NCBI GenBank assembly: GCA_902806575.1
Contig: CADCXD010000004.1
Location: 2,232,001 to 2,296,000, forward strand
DNA: 64,000 nucleotides
From: Jackrogersella multiformis
Lineage: Eukaryota; Ascomycota; Sordariomycetes; Xylariales; Hypoxylaceae
Direction: 5' to 3'
The stretch's first letter is position 1. The number at the start of each line of letters is the position of its first letter. This document shows, piece by piece, positions 46,994-58,741 of the stretch. Under the pieces are notes generated by a model. The model made no database searches. It was given only the letters and a program-made list of their open reading frames with translations, and was not told the DNA's origin. The position numbers were made by a program, and so were the translations under genes.

Positions 46994-47169
46994 CTGTAGT
47001 AGAGGGGTTTCGCGGTTAGTAGGCGATCGAAAAAAAGAGGCAGATTAATAGTTGATGAAGCGCAGTGATGGATAGAGAATTGGTTGCGAAAGAGCGACCA
47101 AGTCGAACGAATATTATGTAGGTTATTCGTGAAGGTGATAGTAAATAGAAGAATATAAGATCGACTTAC
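46994..47169 (-). other. 5' UTR intron of RPS23
   Basis: On the minus strand a GTAAGT donor at 47,169-47,164 and a CTACTACAG acceptor ending at 46,994 lie five bases before the ATG. Length 176 nt. Such leader introns are frequent in fungal ribosomal protein genes. Confidence 0.6.
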
Positions 47170-47779
47170 CGATTTGTTATGTGGTATCGCTGAGAAATGG
47201 GTGTGTTGAAAGTGTCGCTTGTATGAATTGACTAGTGGTTGGTGGATGTTGAAGTTTCTCGGTTAATTTTTTTCACAGGTCAAAGGTGGAAAAAGAATTG
47301 CTAAGGGCTTCTTCGCCCTAGTGGTTAAGTACCTAGGTATTGTGGGGAACTTAGAACCTTGGAACCTTACAGGTAGGTTTCGTAGAACCTTGAAAGTGGC
47401 TATGCTACTTCGTATATAAGCCACTTTGGCGTATGTGGCTTTCACAATCAGCTCCACCTGGCAGGAACCTTGGAAGACTCCCGAGGTCCACAGGAAAGAT
47501 ACCTAGGTACATAGCAGCCTAGGTAATCCCGAGTTCGCGTTTCTTTTTCTTTGCGACTTCAAACACGTCGACCTTCCAATGACCTTTCATCTTTCACTAA
47601 CCAGTCATATTCATCTGACATCAATCACGACATCATCTTACTCCTTATGCCTGCCTACTTGACTGCGCCTTCTTAGTGGCACCTAAGTAGGATATAGAAT
47701 ATAGGATATACATATGAAGGGACCTCAACCTGCTTCTCCATTTTAATCGCCGTCCTCTACCTATTAGCAAGATGTAGCA
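47170..47779. other. Divergent promoter, RPS23 / uncharacterised gene
   Basis: About 600 bp. ACCTAGGT near 47,331 and 47,502. No gene. Confidence 0.45.
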
Positions 47780-48679
47780 ATGGCCAATCCCACATTCACC
47801 CCGAGCAACTCCAAAGCTCGCGACCCTCCCCGTCTGTTCCTCCATCCCTCTCCAGCTGCCTCTCATGTTTCGCTCTCGGGCATGATGGCCGCCGCCCCGG
47901 CCGTCCCACCCGCCGCCACTTCAGCTTCGAACGTACGAGAAAATGCCGGCGCCTCCTCCGCGCAGCAATCACAAGCTCCCCCTTCGCTCGCGCGAACCAG
48001 CTCGCTGCTAAATCCTCGAAACCGCGCAACCGTCACCCGGCTCCACACTGCAGACTCCACTCGCACCACCGATAGGACCGACGCCCTGTGGGCCGAGATG
48101 CAGGCCACCTTGGAAGAGGTTGAACTGTCTGCAAGCGGAGGCACACACGTCTTCGGGCCGGAGCACGACCGCAAACTTGCCGAGCTGCGCGCCGCCCAGA
48201 TCAAGCTTGCGCAGGCTTGGGCGCGAGGGGAGGCCGATGACTCAACCGAGACCACGGCGGCAAAGAACGAGGTGACTAACCTTAAGAGTTCTTTGGGTGA
48301 GATAGGCATCTCTGCCACTGCAGGGGCAGGTCTTAGCACTACAATATCTGCCAACGCCGGGAGAGCTGCGGCGGCAGCAGTGGCAGCGGAAGGTATGGAA
48401 GGGGGTAAGAGCACAGCCGGCACCGGGAGTTTACGACCCAGTAGTAGCGGGACAGGCCGCGAGCGAATAGGTACTAAGCTTGAGGAGGAGACAGAGAAGG
48501 ACATCCTTCTCGCGAGAAATAGACGGGAGGCGAATGATCGCTACTTTTCCAAGATAGACCAGGGAGTCAGGGACGTCGTTGAGAAGTTAGAGGAAGTAGC
48601 TATGGCCATGAGAGCCGTTGAAGAAGAGACGCGGAATATATGGGGCGATGATGCCGTTCCGGACAATGTGAAGGCCTGA
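47780..48679 (+). CDS. Uncharacterised protein with C-terminal coiled coil
   Basis: Single exon, 299 residues. Low-complexity Ala/Ser/Pro-rich N terminus (about 1-90), then two helical, charged segments: ALWAEMQATLEEVELSASGG with RKLAELRAAQIKLAQAW (about 105-150), and after a Gly/Ala/Ser linker, RREANDRYFSKIDQGVRDVVEKL (about 248-270) running to EEETRNIWGD near the C terminus. No signal peptide or membrane segment. Codon use (C/G at third positions) is like a real gene. I do not recognise the family; a small coiled-coil adaptor subunit is one possibility, not shown. Confidence 0.7.
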   Translation: MANPTFTPSNSKARDPPRLFLHPSPAASHVSLSGMMAAAPAVPPAATSASNVRENAGASSAQQSQAPPSLARTSSLLNPRNRATVTRLHTADSTRTTDRTDALWAEMQATLEEVELSASGGTHVFGPEHDRKLAELRAAQIKLAQAWARGEADDSTETTAAKNEVTNLKSSLGEIGISATAGAGLSTTISANAGRAAAAAVAAEGMEGGKSTAGTGSLRPSSSGTGRERIGTKLEEETEKDILLARNRREANDRYFSKIDQGVRDVVEKLEEVAMAMRAVEEETRNIWGDDAVPDNVKA

Positions 48680-51600
48680 CGACACTGGTTATTGAGTTAC
48701 ATGCATTGCGGGATATCTGGTGCTTTGGCGCACCGGTCGGCCACGAGCCTGATCATGTTTAAAGGACGGTTTCACACAGGCATAGACAACAGGCGTTGGT
48801 AGATGAAGGGACATAGGAGATTGTATTGGCCTGAAGAGGCTGCTAACACATCTGCGGCGACTTGGTAGCCACTGCATGATGGTCGGGGGAATGAATGACT
48901 CATTTACAGGTGGCCAGACTTGAGTACTGATCCTCATAAAACTGTCCTCGGTGTCCGTCCATCGCCTGAGCCAAAAACCAATTGCTCATAACATATAGGT
49001 GGTGCTCATAACATATTCATTCCGCGCGCGTACTCCTCGACCCCTTAACTCGGTTGTCATCCAACACCTGAGTTCTCTTTCGGCGTTATGGGTACAGATG
49101 GGGCCTGCAAGTCTTGGTCGCGAACCAAGATCAACACATCCCCATCCTTCCCAGCGGGTCACGCTGACGTGATCAGACCCTGTGATATTTGCTAAATTCG
49201 CGGGTCAATACTCGTCTATTTATAAGGACATGCATATTAAACTCACCCTCGACTCTGCGGAGAGAGAGGCACTGGCCACAGCGGCCATGACGATAGCCAC
49301 AATGATGGAGAAGGACTGCATCTTGACGGCTAATAGAAAGGTCGTTAAAATAGTTGAAAGTGGGTTATTTAAATGGTGATGATTTAAGGCCAGAAGCCCT
49401 TAGATCTCTCAGAAACCAGTCACAACCATCCGGGAGGGTCTTGGGCTTTTTATACATACATTCTCTACATACTCCCTACCTTCATCCGTCCACTCCGGTC
49501 CCCATCCGATCATGCAAAGATTTGCACGCCATCTCAGTGGCTTTGGAGTTACGGTCTGGTTCCAATCGAGGGAGGAAGGTGAATTCTTATTCCTTCATTG
49601 GATAGAATCCGCATATCCCACTAAATTTAGAGGTGGTTGGGCCGTATCCCAGCCCCTGTGTCCCTCACCGCCAGGCTGTCGATTCGAATTCGGAATCGTA
49701 TCGATAGACCCACGACTTAAATCTTGAGAACCACGATTCCTTTAGGCATAGTAGGGCCAATTCACACAGACCAAAATGGGTCCAGCAGTTATTCCGGGCC
49801 ACAAATGGCTTGAATTCCACCCAACAAGCGGAGACCACGCCTCTGATTTCTTGGTTCGGCGGGACTCGACAGTGAGATTTGATGTCTTGGCGAACTCACC
49901 GCACGATGATGGCGCATTGCCTGATTGCCAACACATAATCACGTACTCTCCCCAGATACTCCCCAGATAGCAATTTGGATACGAATCTCGATTTATGAGG
50001 CAAGTTTTGACCCGAGAGAAAGGCTTGAAACGAGCAAGCTTTACCCTCGATCAAGAGAATTACAAGTCTCGTTGCAGATGAGGATGTATTTCATATTTCG
50101 GAAGTTGATATTTCGCATTCTCTTAATCAAAGATGAATGTAAGCCATTCTCGTCCCCCTGCTCCACCGCCTTGTCGGTACCCCTGTCACATAGGGCTCAA
50201 GAAATGTATGCAATAGGATAAACATCGCCATATTGAGCAGACAATAATCCGTACCGGAGAAGGATCTGAAGAAACTGGACACGACGCTACTTGGTGTTTT
50301 TAGACGAGTTGCTCACGCGAAGACCTTGGCGGCGTGTTGAAAAGCTTCGTAACTCGAGAGCCACAAACAAGCGGGTGATGTAGTTGTTAAAGACCAGGTA
50401 GAAAGCGCTCAAAGTAACTTGAGGCACCGCTAGTGTGTGTAAAGGATGGATTCTCGGCGTCACTATAGGTAACTCAAGACCTTATTTGTAAGTCCTTCAG
50501 TCCACAATGTTGGCATTTGACCGAAACAGAATCGAAGCACTGTGCTGAAATCAAAGTTGACGCTCGAATCAACATAAGCGGCCCTGGTCTCGCGGAATGT
50601 CAAGGCAAAGAACCACCAAGCTACCTAGGTAATGACAAGCCGACGAGTCCGCTAGGATTCTAGCACATTAAGGCAGGCGAGATTCTTGAAATAATTAGTG
50701 ATTACCTAGGTACTTGCCATATAATTGAAGCCCAGAATGCACCCTTCATCTCTATCGTCACCATCTTTCGGCAACTATGTAGTGTAAGGTGACGGGTTAT
50801 ATAGCGGCACTATGTCCGGATCTTGCATCGCCAATTGTGAGAACCGGCTAGCCCCAACCAAGGGCAACGGCAAGAATGATACATAAAAGCTTGTATGATA
50901 TGCAAATCAGCACCAATATCATGATAGCCAAGTCGACGTTGATTTCACAGAGCTCGCGCAATTCACGTGCAAGACATCGCGTGATTGAATATTTATCAAC
51001 TATTCACATGCCAGTTTTGATGATTGTCTGCGCATCGCATTCAGAGCTTTTGCCATTGTCAGACTCGGATCCACCACATATCCAGCCTAGCTGCCTAGGC
51101 AGCAGGGGGACAATGGCATAGCTGGAATATGGATAGGAATCGGAAGAAATCTGGGGTCCCTTTAATCGATCCGCGCCTGTAAATAACATTTCTCCGGGCC
51201 CCTGGACCAGGACGACGTCGCCTCACGTTTCGCTAGACCAGGAACCGGATGTCTCAATGTAATCATCGGGTGCGAGATCGACTAGTGGCGGCTGCTGGCG
51301 GACAATATACTGCACCTGCAGTGTAGTGTCCATAAAATATATTCCAGATGGCATCTAATCATATTTTTGAGCGCTTAAAATCGCAAGAGCTGAGTGATTA
51401 GACCCAAAAGAATCGAAAGGAAGCATGAAGGCAAAGCTGGACCATTCTGCGTCGATCGAAAAATACACAACCAGAGAGTTGAGTTCGAAATGAGCCAGCC
51501 CAGAGCAAGATAAACACGATCCGTCTCTTAGTGCCGAAAAGCGTTACGACCATCTTCATTTATCCAAACCAGAATCTTCAGCCAGGCAGGCGGTGATATT

Positions 51601-51720
51601 CGCGTCAATTCCTTAAGGTCATTATAACATGCAGTGTCTAACTCCACACTTAGGGCTGAGAATCTCATATAGTTCACGAAAAGCTTAGAGAACAAAGACA
51701 TATTACTTGGGCTAGCAGTC
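48680..51720. other. Gene-poor intergenic region
   Basis: About 3 kb without a supported gene. ACCTAGGT near 50,624 and 50,704. Short frames at 49,182-50,221 and 50,876-51,189 show no family resemblance or consistent splice structure. Local decay of old genes cannot be excluded. Confidence 0.4.
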
Positions 51721-52446
51721 ATGCTATATTACCATGAACTCGTTTTCTTTGTAGCCGTTGTAGCGACCGCTGAAGCAGCACTTGTTTCGGGCCTTCCTGG
51801 CTCGGGAAATATCACCGGGCAAACATTGACATCAGACATTGGAGGAGTGATTGCTTGCTGAGACGCCCGCAATAGTAGCCGAGAATCTGTCGATAATGCT
51901 GTCAAACACTTCGCGGCCTATACCACTTTTAACTTCGATGATTTCAATGCCTACCTGTGCTTCCCCCAAACTCTCGCAGTCCGGAGTGGTTGCCTCTGCA
52001 TTCTCTAGTTTCCATACTGGCTCTATGGATCCATTAGTGAATGGCACTCTCATCGCCGGTGGATACGAAAACAATCTAATTTTGGCGATTGAATGAATTG
52101 GAGCACCACTTACAACCAGTATAGAAACCCAGACGGCTACCTCACTATCACTCGCATCAATAGCGGTGTTGAATATGGATTCCTGCCTTTGGAGACACTC
52201 AAGCTCATATTAAATAAGAGCTTTCCCCAAGGCCCTTGCGCAAAGAAACCCAGTGCTGCCTTCATATACTACCAGTTTAGCGAATCCGCTGCCAACTACG
52301 AATGGGACGTTATCGTTGAGCCTGTGAGCCCCAACCTGCGCTTAAATACTCGGAATTGCGACTTTATTACCGGCATGCGTGGACGAACAGTTAAGCCGGT
52401 ACCTCGCCAACCTGGACAGTTGACTCTGATGGAGTGGCAACCCTAG
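51721..52446 (+). pseudogene. Decayed secreted-protein gene
   Basis: The frame from ATG 51,721 starts with a good signal-peptide-like stretch (hydrophobic VFFVAVVATAEAALVSG) and reads to an in-frame TGA at 51,859-51,861. The same frame continues with a protein-like DARNSSRESVDNAVKHFAAYTTFNFDDF, meets more stops, and from 52,093 is open again (WSTTYNQYRNPDGYLTITRINSG) to 52,446 with Cys and NCDF. Between them a neighbouring frame carries VNGTLIAGGYENNLILAIE. No splice model repaired all breaks. The likeliest reading is a small secreted protein gene with a nonsense change and a frameshift; an intron model I missed is the alternative. Confidence 0.4.
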
Positions 52447-53696
52447 ACCAGCGGAATGCTGTATCTGAAGGGGAAGACCATATCAAGGAACTGAGACTCA
52501 AATTGGGCGTGACTATCGCTTGAACAATCCTTGCTAGTGTCGTGCTCTTCTTCGGCATCAGAGGAATCATGCGATCGCGAGCTACAAAGGCGCATCAAAC
52601 GAGAAATAGCCGAATCCATTGTGATCAAATGGAGGTGTTCTTAGATAAAAACGACCTTCTCTTAGCATAGTCAAGTGACTATGATTATTTACAGAAGTGT
52701 GTCACTCGCTAGGTTAGCGTTTTCCCTCCCTCTTCCCTTCTCGCCATCTTAACCTTATCCCCCTTTCCCGAAATACATTGAATTCGTTACTATAGGTAAA
52801 TACCGATCGTTATTTTATCTACCGATGATCCATACGCAGACGCTATGCGACCTTAGCGTTTTCCGGGGGTTAGCTGCACTAGCCTTTCCGAGTTCTGGAT
52901 CTTCTGGATCTCTCTAGGACGTTTTCACGCGTAGGTAGTTATCTCGACGGCTTTTGTGTCGGACATAGAATAGAGCCCGAAGATCCACTATCTAAGTCAC
53001 CCTCAGCTATGGGGGATGGCGGGAGTTATGCTATTAAACTCTCTACCGTTGGAGTCTAGTCGTATCTCGTTCTTCAGGGGTCAATAACAAGGAGAAGCAC
53101 GTGATCAGATGACTACCTATACTACTATAGTAATCATGTGATTAACCTGACCTGACCCCCTGCTCCACCACATTATCCTACCCATTGGACAATTCCCTTC
53201 GATGATTTGCGCCAAGATAAAAAATAGACGAAGGGAAATGCAATAGCGCGTCCTCCGTTTCGTTATCATCAGCCTCAAGACACTAAGACAAGTCTTAAGA
53301 AGGTCAACGCTTGGAGAACGGGGTAATGATGGAGGTTGAGATCCTCGGATATCGGATTCGGCTCTACTAATGACTTCTCTCCGCATTGCTAGGATGTTGC
53401 CATCATGCCTATTACGGATAGTAATACAACCTCGTGTACATGCTAATGGCTTCCCCGCGATTTAAGATGAGACGGTCGAGAACCCTCCGCACTCTTGGCT
53501 GGGAAACGCGATTTAACATATGTGAGATGTGGTCGCGAAACACGAAGACGGAATCTTGAATAACCACCAAAGGGTAGGAAGCCGTGTAACATTCATATAC
53601 TGGCCCACATCAGCCGCATATCCCCCTGTGTTTTGACTTCCTTCTCTATCTTCCATCTTTCTTGGCTTCCCGAGTGCCTGGTACAGCGAAATCAAG
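52447..53696. other. Intergenic, nothing recognised
   Basis: About 1.25 kb upstream of the MFS gene. Only incidental short frames. Confidence 0.45.
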
Positions 53697-56037
53697 ATGG
53701 CGTCAGGAGCTGCTGCCCATACTAAGGGCCATCTCTTGCATAGTCACGCGCATGAAGAAAACATTCCTGGGACTGTGAATCTCAAAGCCGCCGGTACGTC
53801 ACCCAGAAGTCCCCTTCGAGGTAGTGAGCTTCAGGATCTCTCGAACTAATGTGAGCACTGTTGAATTCCGCAGAGGGTGACGATGTCGCGTATGGACAGG
53901 CCTTGTTTCCGGTTCCTGCTGAGGATCCCAATGATCCGTTGCAATGGACCGATTTCAAGAAGACGATGATCCTCATTATTTGCTCGTTCTATTCCTTTCT
54001 CGCAAATTCCTCCCTTATCGGTCCCTCGCCTTACATCGACCTGTGGTCTAAGGAGTTCGGAATATCGCCCACAAAGGCCTCCGAACTGATCTCCTATCCC
54101 AACTTGGCGTTCGGGTTTGGTATGTAGTTACCCTATCATGGATTGGAAAAAGAAAACCGCCAGTATTTCTGTTGTGTGTGTGCTAACGTGGGGAAGGCTC
54201 CTTAATCTTCGTACCCATGTACTTGAAATATGGTCGTCGTCCAGTCATGCTATTCTCTCTTGTCACAGTAAGAAATTTCAGGATTCAATCTCCCTGGGAC
54301 GCAATCTCTGACGAGTGATAGTTTGCTGCTGGCTTGATCGGGGCATCCCGATGCACCACGTATGAAGGGCTTCTCGCTGCGAGGATAATTCACGCTTTCG
54401 GTTCTTGCGGTATGCAATATTAAGAGTGTTTTCTTACTCCTTCCTAAGCACATCTCAGAAGTTGGATTTCCTTATCTAGTTGATCGAGTTATTGCTCTAG
54501 ATACGCCCCTGAAACCCTTGAATTCCTTGTTTGAATAATTACCTACCTAGGTAGAGAAGCAATTACTAACTCATATTATTAGTATGCGAGGCCTTGCCAG
54601 TTCAATTGGTGAACGATATATTTTTCCTGCATGAAAGGGGAAAGAGAATTGGTTACTATACAGGTATAGAAAGTGAAGGATTAACCCTTGCTTAAGCCGC
54701 GTCTAACTTTTAATAGTTTGTCTGTGCCTAGGTACTTTTGGGTCACTTCCAGCTAGTTATATGCTGGCCGGCGGTTACGGTTGGAGACTCTTCTTCTATG
54801 TGGAATTCGCGTTCGCTATGGCACTCCTCATACTGGCATTTTTCTTCGTGGAAGAAACGTCTTATAAACGGCAGACAGCTGGAACCCCCTCCACCCCATC
54901 AAACGGATCCGATAAAGAGGTTGTCAATGAGGTTGAAAAGGGATATCAACAGGCCGATCTTGTTCTACCTCCCCGTAAAACTTTCGTGCAGACGTTAAGT
55001 GTGTGGGGGAAAGTCGACCCTGACGTCCCCTTCTTCACAATGATGATTCGTTCATTCACTTACTTCCGTATGTGACATTGACAAATATTTCCTCCTCTCT
55101 GACCTGTTTTGAGGCTGACTGAGAATTAGTTGTCCCGCAATCTTTGTGGGTGATTACCACATTTGGAGTCAATGGTTAGTATAGAAGCATCCCCAACCAA
55201 GCAAAACTCAGTTCCTTCGTTATTGATCACCTGCTATAGTATATCCCCTTTACAGGATGCTAATCTAATTTTAGTATGTCACGTTGCCGCCCATTATCTT
55301 GCCTCTCTGCCTGCCCATGAGCGAAAACTTGAAATAATAGCTTCCGAACTAGTATCAAGGTTTGGACTTTCGTGTATAGCGCTAATATGCAGTAGATTGG
55401 TCTGTCGGCGTTGGCATTCTCTTATACATTTCCAATTCTGATTGTGGCGCCACCCTACAACTGGACTGTGGTCAACTCAGGACTATTTGCCATTGCTGCG
55501 GTAGTGGGTTACGGGTTAGCCGTTCCTTTTACATCGTCATCTGACCGACTCGCGGCCTTCTTTACGAAACGCAATGGTGGAATCCGCGAGGCAGAGATGC
55601 GCCTAGGTGTTATGTTACCCGCGATGTTGATCGGACCGGCCGGAATCGTCCTATTCGGATTTACCGCGGAGAGGGGTTTGCATTGGATATGCTTCTTTGT
55701 GGGTGGAGCTATGAATTATTGGGCTGCGTACTTCTATTTCTCCTTTACGCTTGCATATGCGGTAGATTCTTACTACGCCAATACTTCAGAGATGCTGATT
55801 GCCATGAACATCGGCAAACAGGCAATCAGCTTTGGTTTCGGACTGAAGGTGCTGGAATGGGTTCTGGAAAGCGGCTACGCCGCCGTCATCTCTGGAGCCT
55901 TTGGAGCTGTATTGCTTCTCAATAATCTCTTTCTTCTCGTCTTCATGATCTGGGGCAAGAGGCTGAGAAAGTACATGTCAGAAACTTGGCTAGCTAAGTT
56001 ACATTTCCAGAGCATTCGGGAGGTTACTACCCACTGA
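53697..56037 (+). CDS. Major facilitator superfamily transporter (fungal DHA-like), splice anomaly
   Basis: Twelve-helix plasma-membrane transporter of small molecules; substrate unknown. Exons 53697-53793, 53874-54119, 54197-54267, 54322-54409, 54583-54663, 54717-55067, 55130-55167 (or 55174) and 55396-56037. Signs: His-rich start (HTKGHLLHSHAHEE), DPNDPLQWTDFKK, helix 1 with SLIGPSP, FVPMYLKYGRRPVMLFS (loop 2-3 motif), ALPVQLVNDIFFLHERGKRIGYYT, GYGWRLFFYVEF, long central loop, then IGLSALAFSYTFPILIV and the helices to GKRLRKYM. The junction between exons 7 and 8 is off: the obvious donor after GVNG (GTTAGT) is phase 1 while exon 8 must start in phase 0 (ATTGGT). A GTCAAT donor two codons earlier restores frame but is weak. 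The gene may be slightly damaged. Exon 3 uses an AAG acceptor. Confidence 0.8.
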
Positions 56038-58322
56038 ATGAAGGTCGAGGACAGCCGGAGAACACGGAGGCAGAGGGAAATCTAGTAGCCCGGAACCAAT
56101 TAATGCTCAACCATGAATACGGGAAGGGTGTGGAGAAGATGAGCAAGCGAGACTCGCATTCTACTTTCATAGATTGATGTATGTATGTATAGATGGATTA
56201 CCGCAAGAGAAACCCAGTCGTTCTAGAAACATTGATTCGATGTATGACCTGGTTCTGGAAGTCGAGTGCAATAATAGGCTATGATTTGATAGTAAAATGA
56301 CATCTTCCTGCATCCCGTACATACATCCGTAGTACACCGTCTGAACTTTCCCCATAATTACTTCGGCATCCCGTCCGGTCCCATAAGGCTATTGCATGAC
56401 AAGCCTGCAAGCTTCCCAGCTGAAGTCAGCTAGATCCCAATTGGGTCAGTGGTGGCGGGTATGAGAATAGGCAATACAGGGGTTTCGTGCACGGTTTACA
56501 GTGTGCAGCCAGACACTTGTACGTATGGATGGGCTATGTAAGATAAGTCCACTCGAAGAGGCTTGGAAACTTCTCTGGTAACTGACAGACAGATCAAAAG
56601 GACGGGGCTCCTAAACGAAATAGTTCTTGAGGGTAAGCGTCGTACGGAATGATATATCATATTTATCTAAAACCTACTCGCTACCTACCTATTTATATCC
56701 AATTCCTTATGATAATGATTACGAAGTACTGCAGAGGTTTATGGAGTAAATAAATGTATTTAGATCACTGTCGCTTTCGCTGACATCCCGTCTCTCCATT
56801 ATGAGAAAGCCAACACATCCATTTTGCGCAGGTCAGTCCGCATGTTGGTATTAACGTCAATGTCAATGTAAACTTAAGCCCTAGAATCCGAGTGGGCACC
56901 TGTCAGATCTGGCTCAGGTACAGGATCGTGGATCTCACTCCTTATAACTACACTAGATCTGTCAGCAGGGAACCTTATTATTAACCAGCGTGTGTAAACG
57001 TTCGCCAAGGTTGAGGCGTTGGCAAGATGCAGTGTGAACGTTACCAAATTCGGCATTGAAGGATCAGCAAACGGTGGTCATCGAATCAGACGTTGAGGCT
57101 CAAAGACTAGATGCATTAAAAGGCACATAGTCATTACGGAATGCTAACCTATGATACGTTAACGATGCTGGGCTTGCGGGGATCGCATGCTGACTGCCTA
57201 CCTACCTACCATGTAAGTGGTTGGCCAACGCTGCCCAGCCAGATACACATCCAGTAGGTACCTAGGACCTAGGTAAATATGTACCTCTTCCCAAGTCCCT
57301 ACTTAGGGGAAAGGATATTACTTTATCTAATGTTTCCCCTAGATCTGTTGTACGAAATTTTCTCGGTGTAAGGCTTAACTAGCCAGAACTCTCCTTAACC
57401 TCAAGATAGACGTTTGGATGGAAAGCATTCATATTAATAGTAAATACCGCATAACTCGGCTTTATTAGGTAGTCAAAGTGAGGTCTACAATGAGGATGTG
57501 CAATTATAAACTAACAGAGGTAGTAAAGTCTCGTATAATCCAACCAGGACACAAACGTGCGAGTAATATTCTGACTCAGTATCTGCCAAGGTACCTAGTT
57601 TTAATTATATTGTCACTATTCTATTCTATTTATGCAGTTATCAAAGCAGCGGGCTAAATGGAACAGAAAAAAGTCTTCCACGTCATATAATAAGGCTATT
57701 AGATTAAACAACCAGAGTTGAGACCAGAGAATGGCAACATTGTGTTGTCATTTTAGTTGACTCTGATTGGCTCCTCGTGATCAGCTGTTAAGCAAGCTTA
57801 CTTGGAAATACTCTTCATATCAAGCTGTGATGTCGATCGTTTCCTTTGTAAAACAAATGGAGCTGGTCTATTGGGCTCTCGAATGCTCACCCTTGTGTCC
57901 TGCATTCAGCTCCTGAGCTCCTATTGGGAAAGGACTGCCGCTATAGGGCTGTTCGCTTCTTGGGGTTGGGCCCAGTAGGCCCCATAGCTCCTGACTTCCA
58001 CTCTCCACAGTCTACGGCTCAGCTTCGCGCTCACCGTAGGAAGTTATTCTCGCAACGCGACGTTGCATCCTATTGTTGTCAAGTCCCGATCGTAGACTCG
58101 ACTGGGCCTTGTTGAAGAGCCTTGGCCATTAGACGCCCCGACCATGGAGCGAGGAGAAAGGCTGCTCTCAAGTATAAGAACCCAGTGGCCATCCTGTCTA
58201 GTTTGACTTCTCCTCTCCATCCCTCACAACCACATCAACCTTCCCACACAAGTCAACTCTCGCTTTTGTTCCATACACAGTCACTGAGTCTCCAGATTCT
58301 AAAAACCAAAATCATCATCAAA
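56038..58322. other. Gene-poor region and hydrophobin promoter
   Basis: About 2.3 kb. A TATAAG element at 58,173-58,178 followed by a CT-rich leader to 58,320 fits the hydrophobin promoter and 5' UTR. Repeats of the GGTACCTAGG type near 57,255-57,275. No other gene; the 57,924-58,115 frame looks spurious. Confidence 0.5.
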
Positions 58323-58741
58323 ATGCAGATCTCTACCTTCTTCGTCACTGTCCTCGCCACCGCCGTCATGGCGAACCCTTCCAAGCGTGGCTACGAAGGT
58401 GCAGGCTCCTACGACCCCTGCAGTGGTCTTTATGACTCTGCTCAGTGCTGTGCCACTGATGTCCTCGGTGTTGCCGACCTTGACTGCCAAACTCGTAAGA
58501 TAGTCTAGAACCTGACACCTCGAAGCCGCAAACTTGCTAACCGGTCTTCTGCTCCAGCTTCCAAGGTCCCGTCCAGCGCCCCTGACTTCAAGGTAATCTG
58601 CGCCACCGGCGGACAACGTGCTCGTTGCTGTGTCCTCCCCGTTGTAAGTACTTCCAGATTGAAGCCCGTCTTTAGACACACGCTAACTGATCTTCAAAGC
58701 TCGGCCAGGACGTTCTTTGCCAGACCCCTATTGGAATCTAA
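58323..58741 (+). CDS. Class II hydrophobin
   Basis: Small secreted amphipathic protein that coats aerial hyphae and spores. Exons 58323-58494, 58558-58643 and 58700-58741; 99 residues. Signal peptide about 1-17 (FFVTVLATAVMA), then eight Cys in the order C-CC-C-C-CC-C: DPCSG, AQCCATDVLGVADLDC, VICATGGQRARCC, DVLCQ. Spacing and the LGVADLDC / ARCCVLPVLG segments fit class II, which is found only in Ascomycota. Class II hydrophobins often have two introns at these places. Close upstream is a TATAAG and CT-rich leader, consistent with strong expression. Confidence 0.95.

Noticed and set aside
47863..48504. 213-residue minus-strand frame antisense to the 47,780 gene
   Set aside because: The plus-strand frame is longer and reads as charged helices; this one is Ala/Ser/Val-rich, typical of an antisense reading of that gene.
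58122..58508. Longer hydrophobin start upstream of 58,323
   Set aside because: The upstream part is CT-rich leader; the signal peptide begins at the ATG at 58,323.
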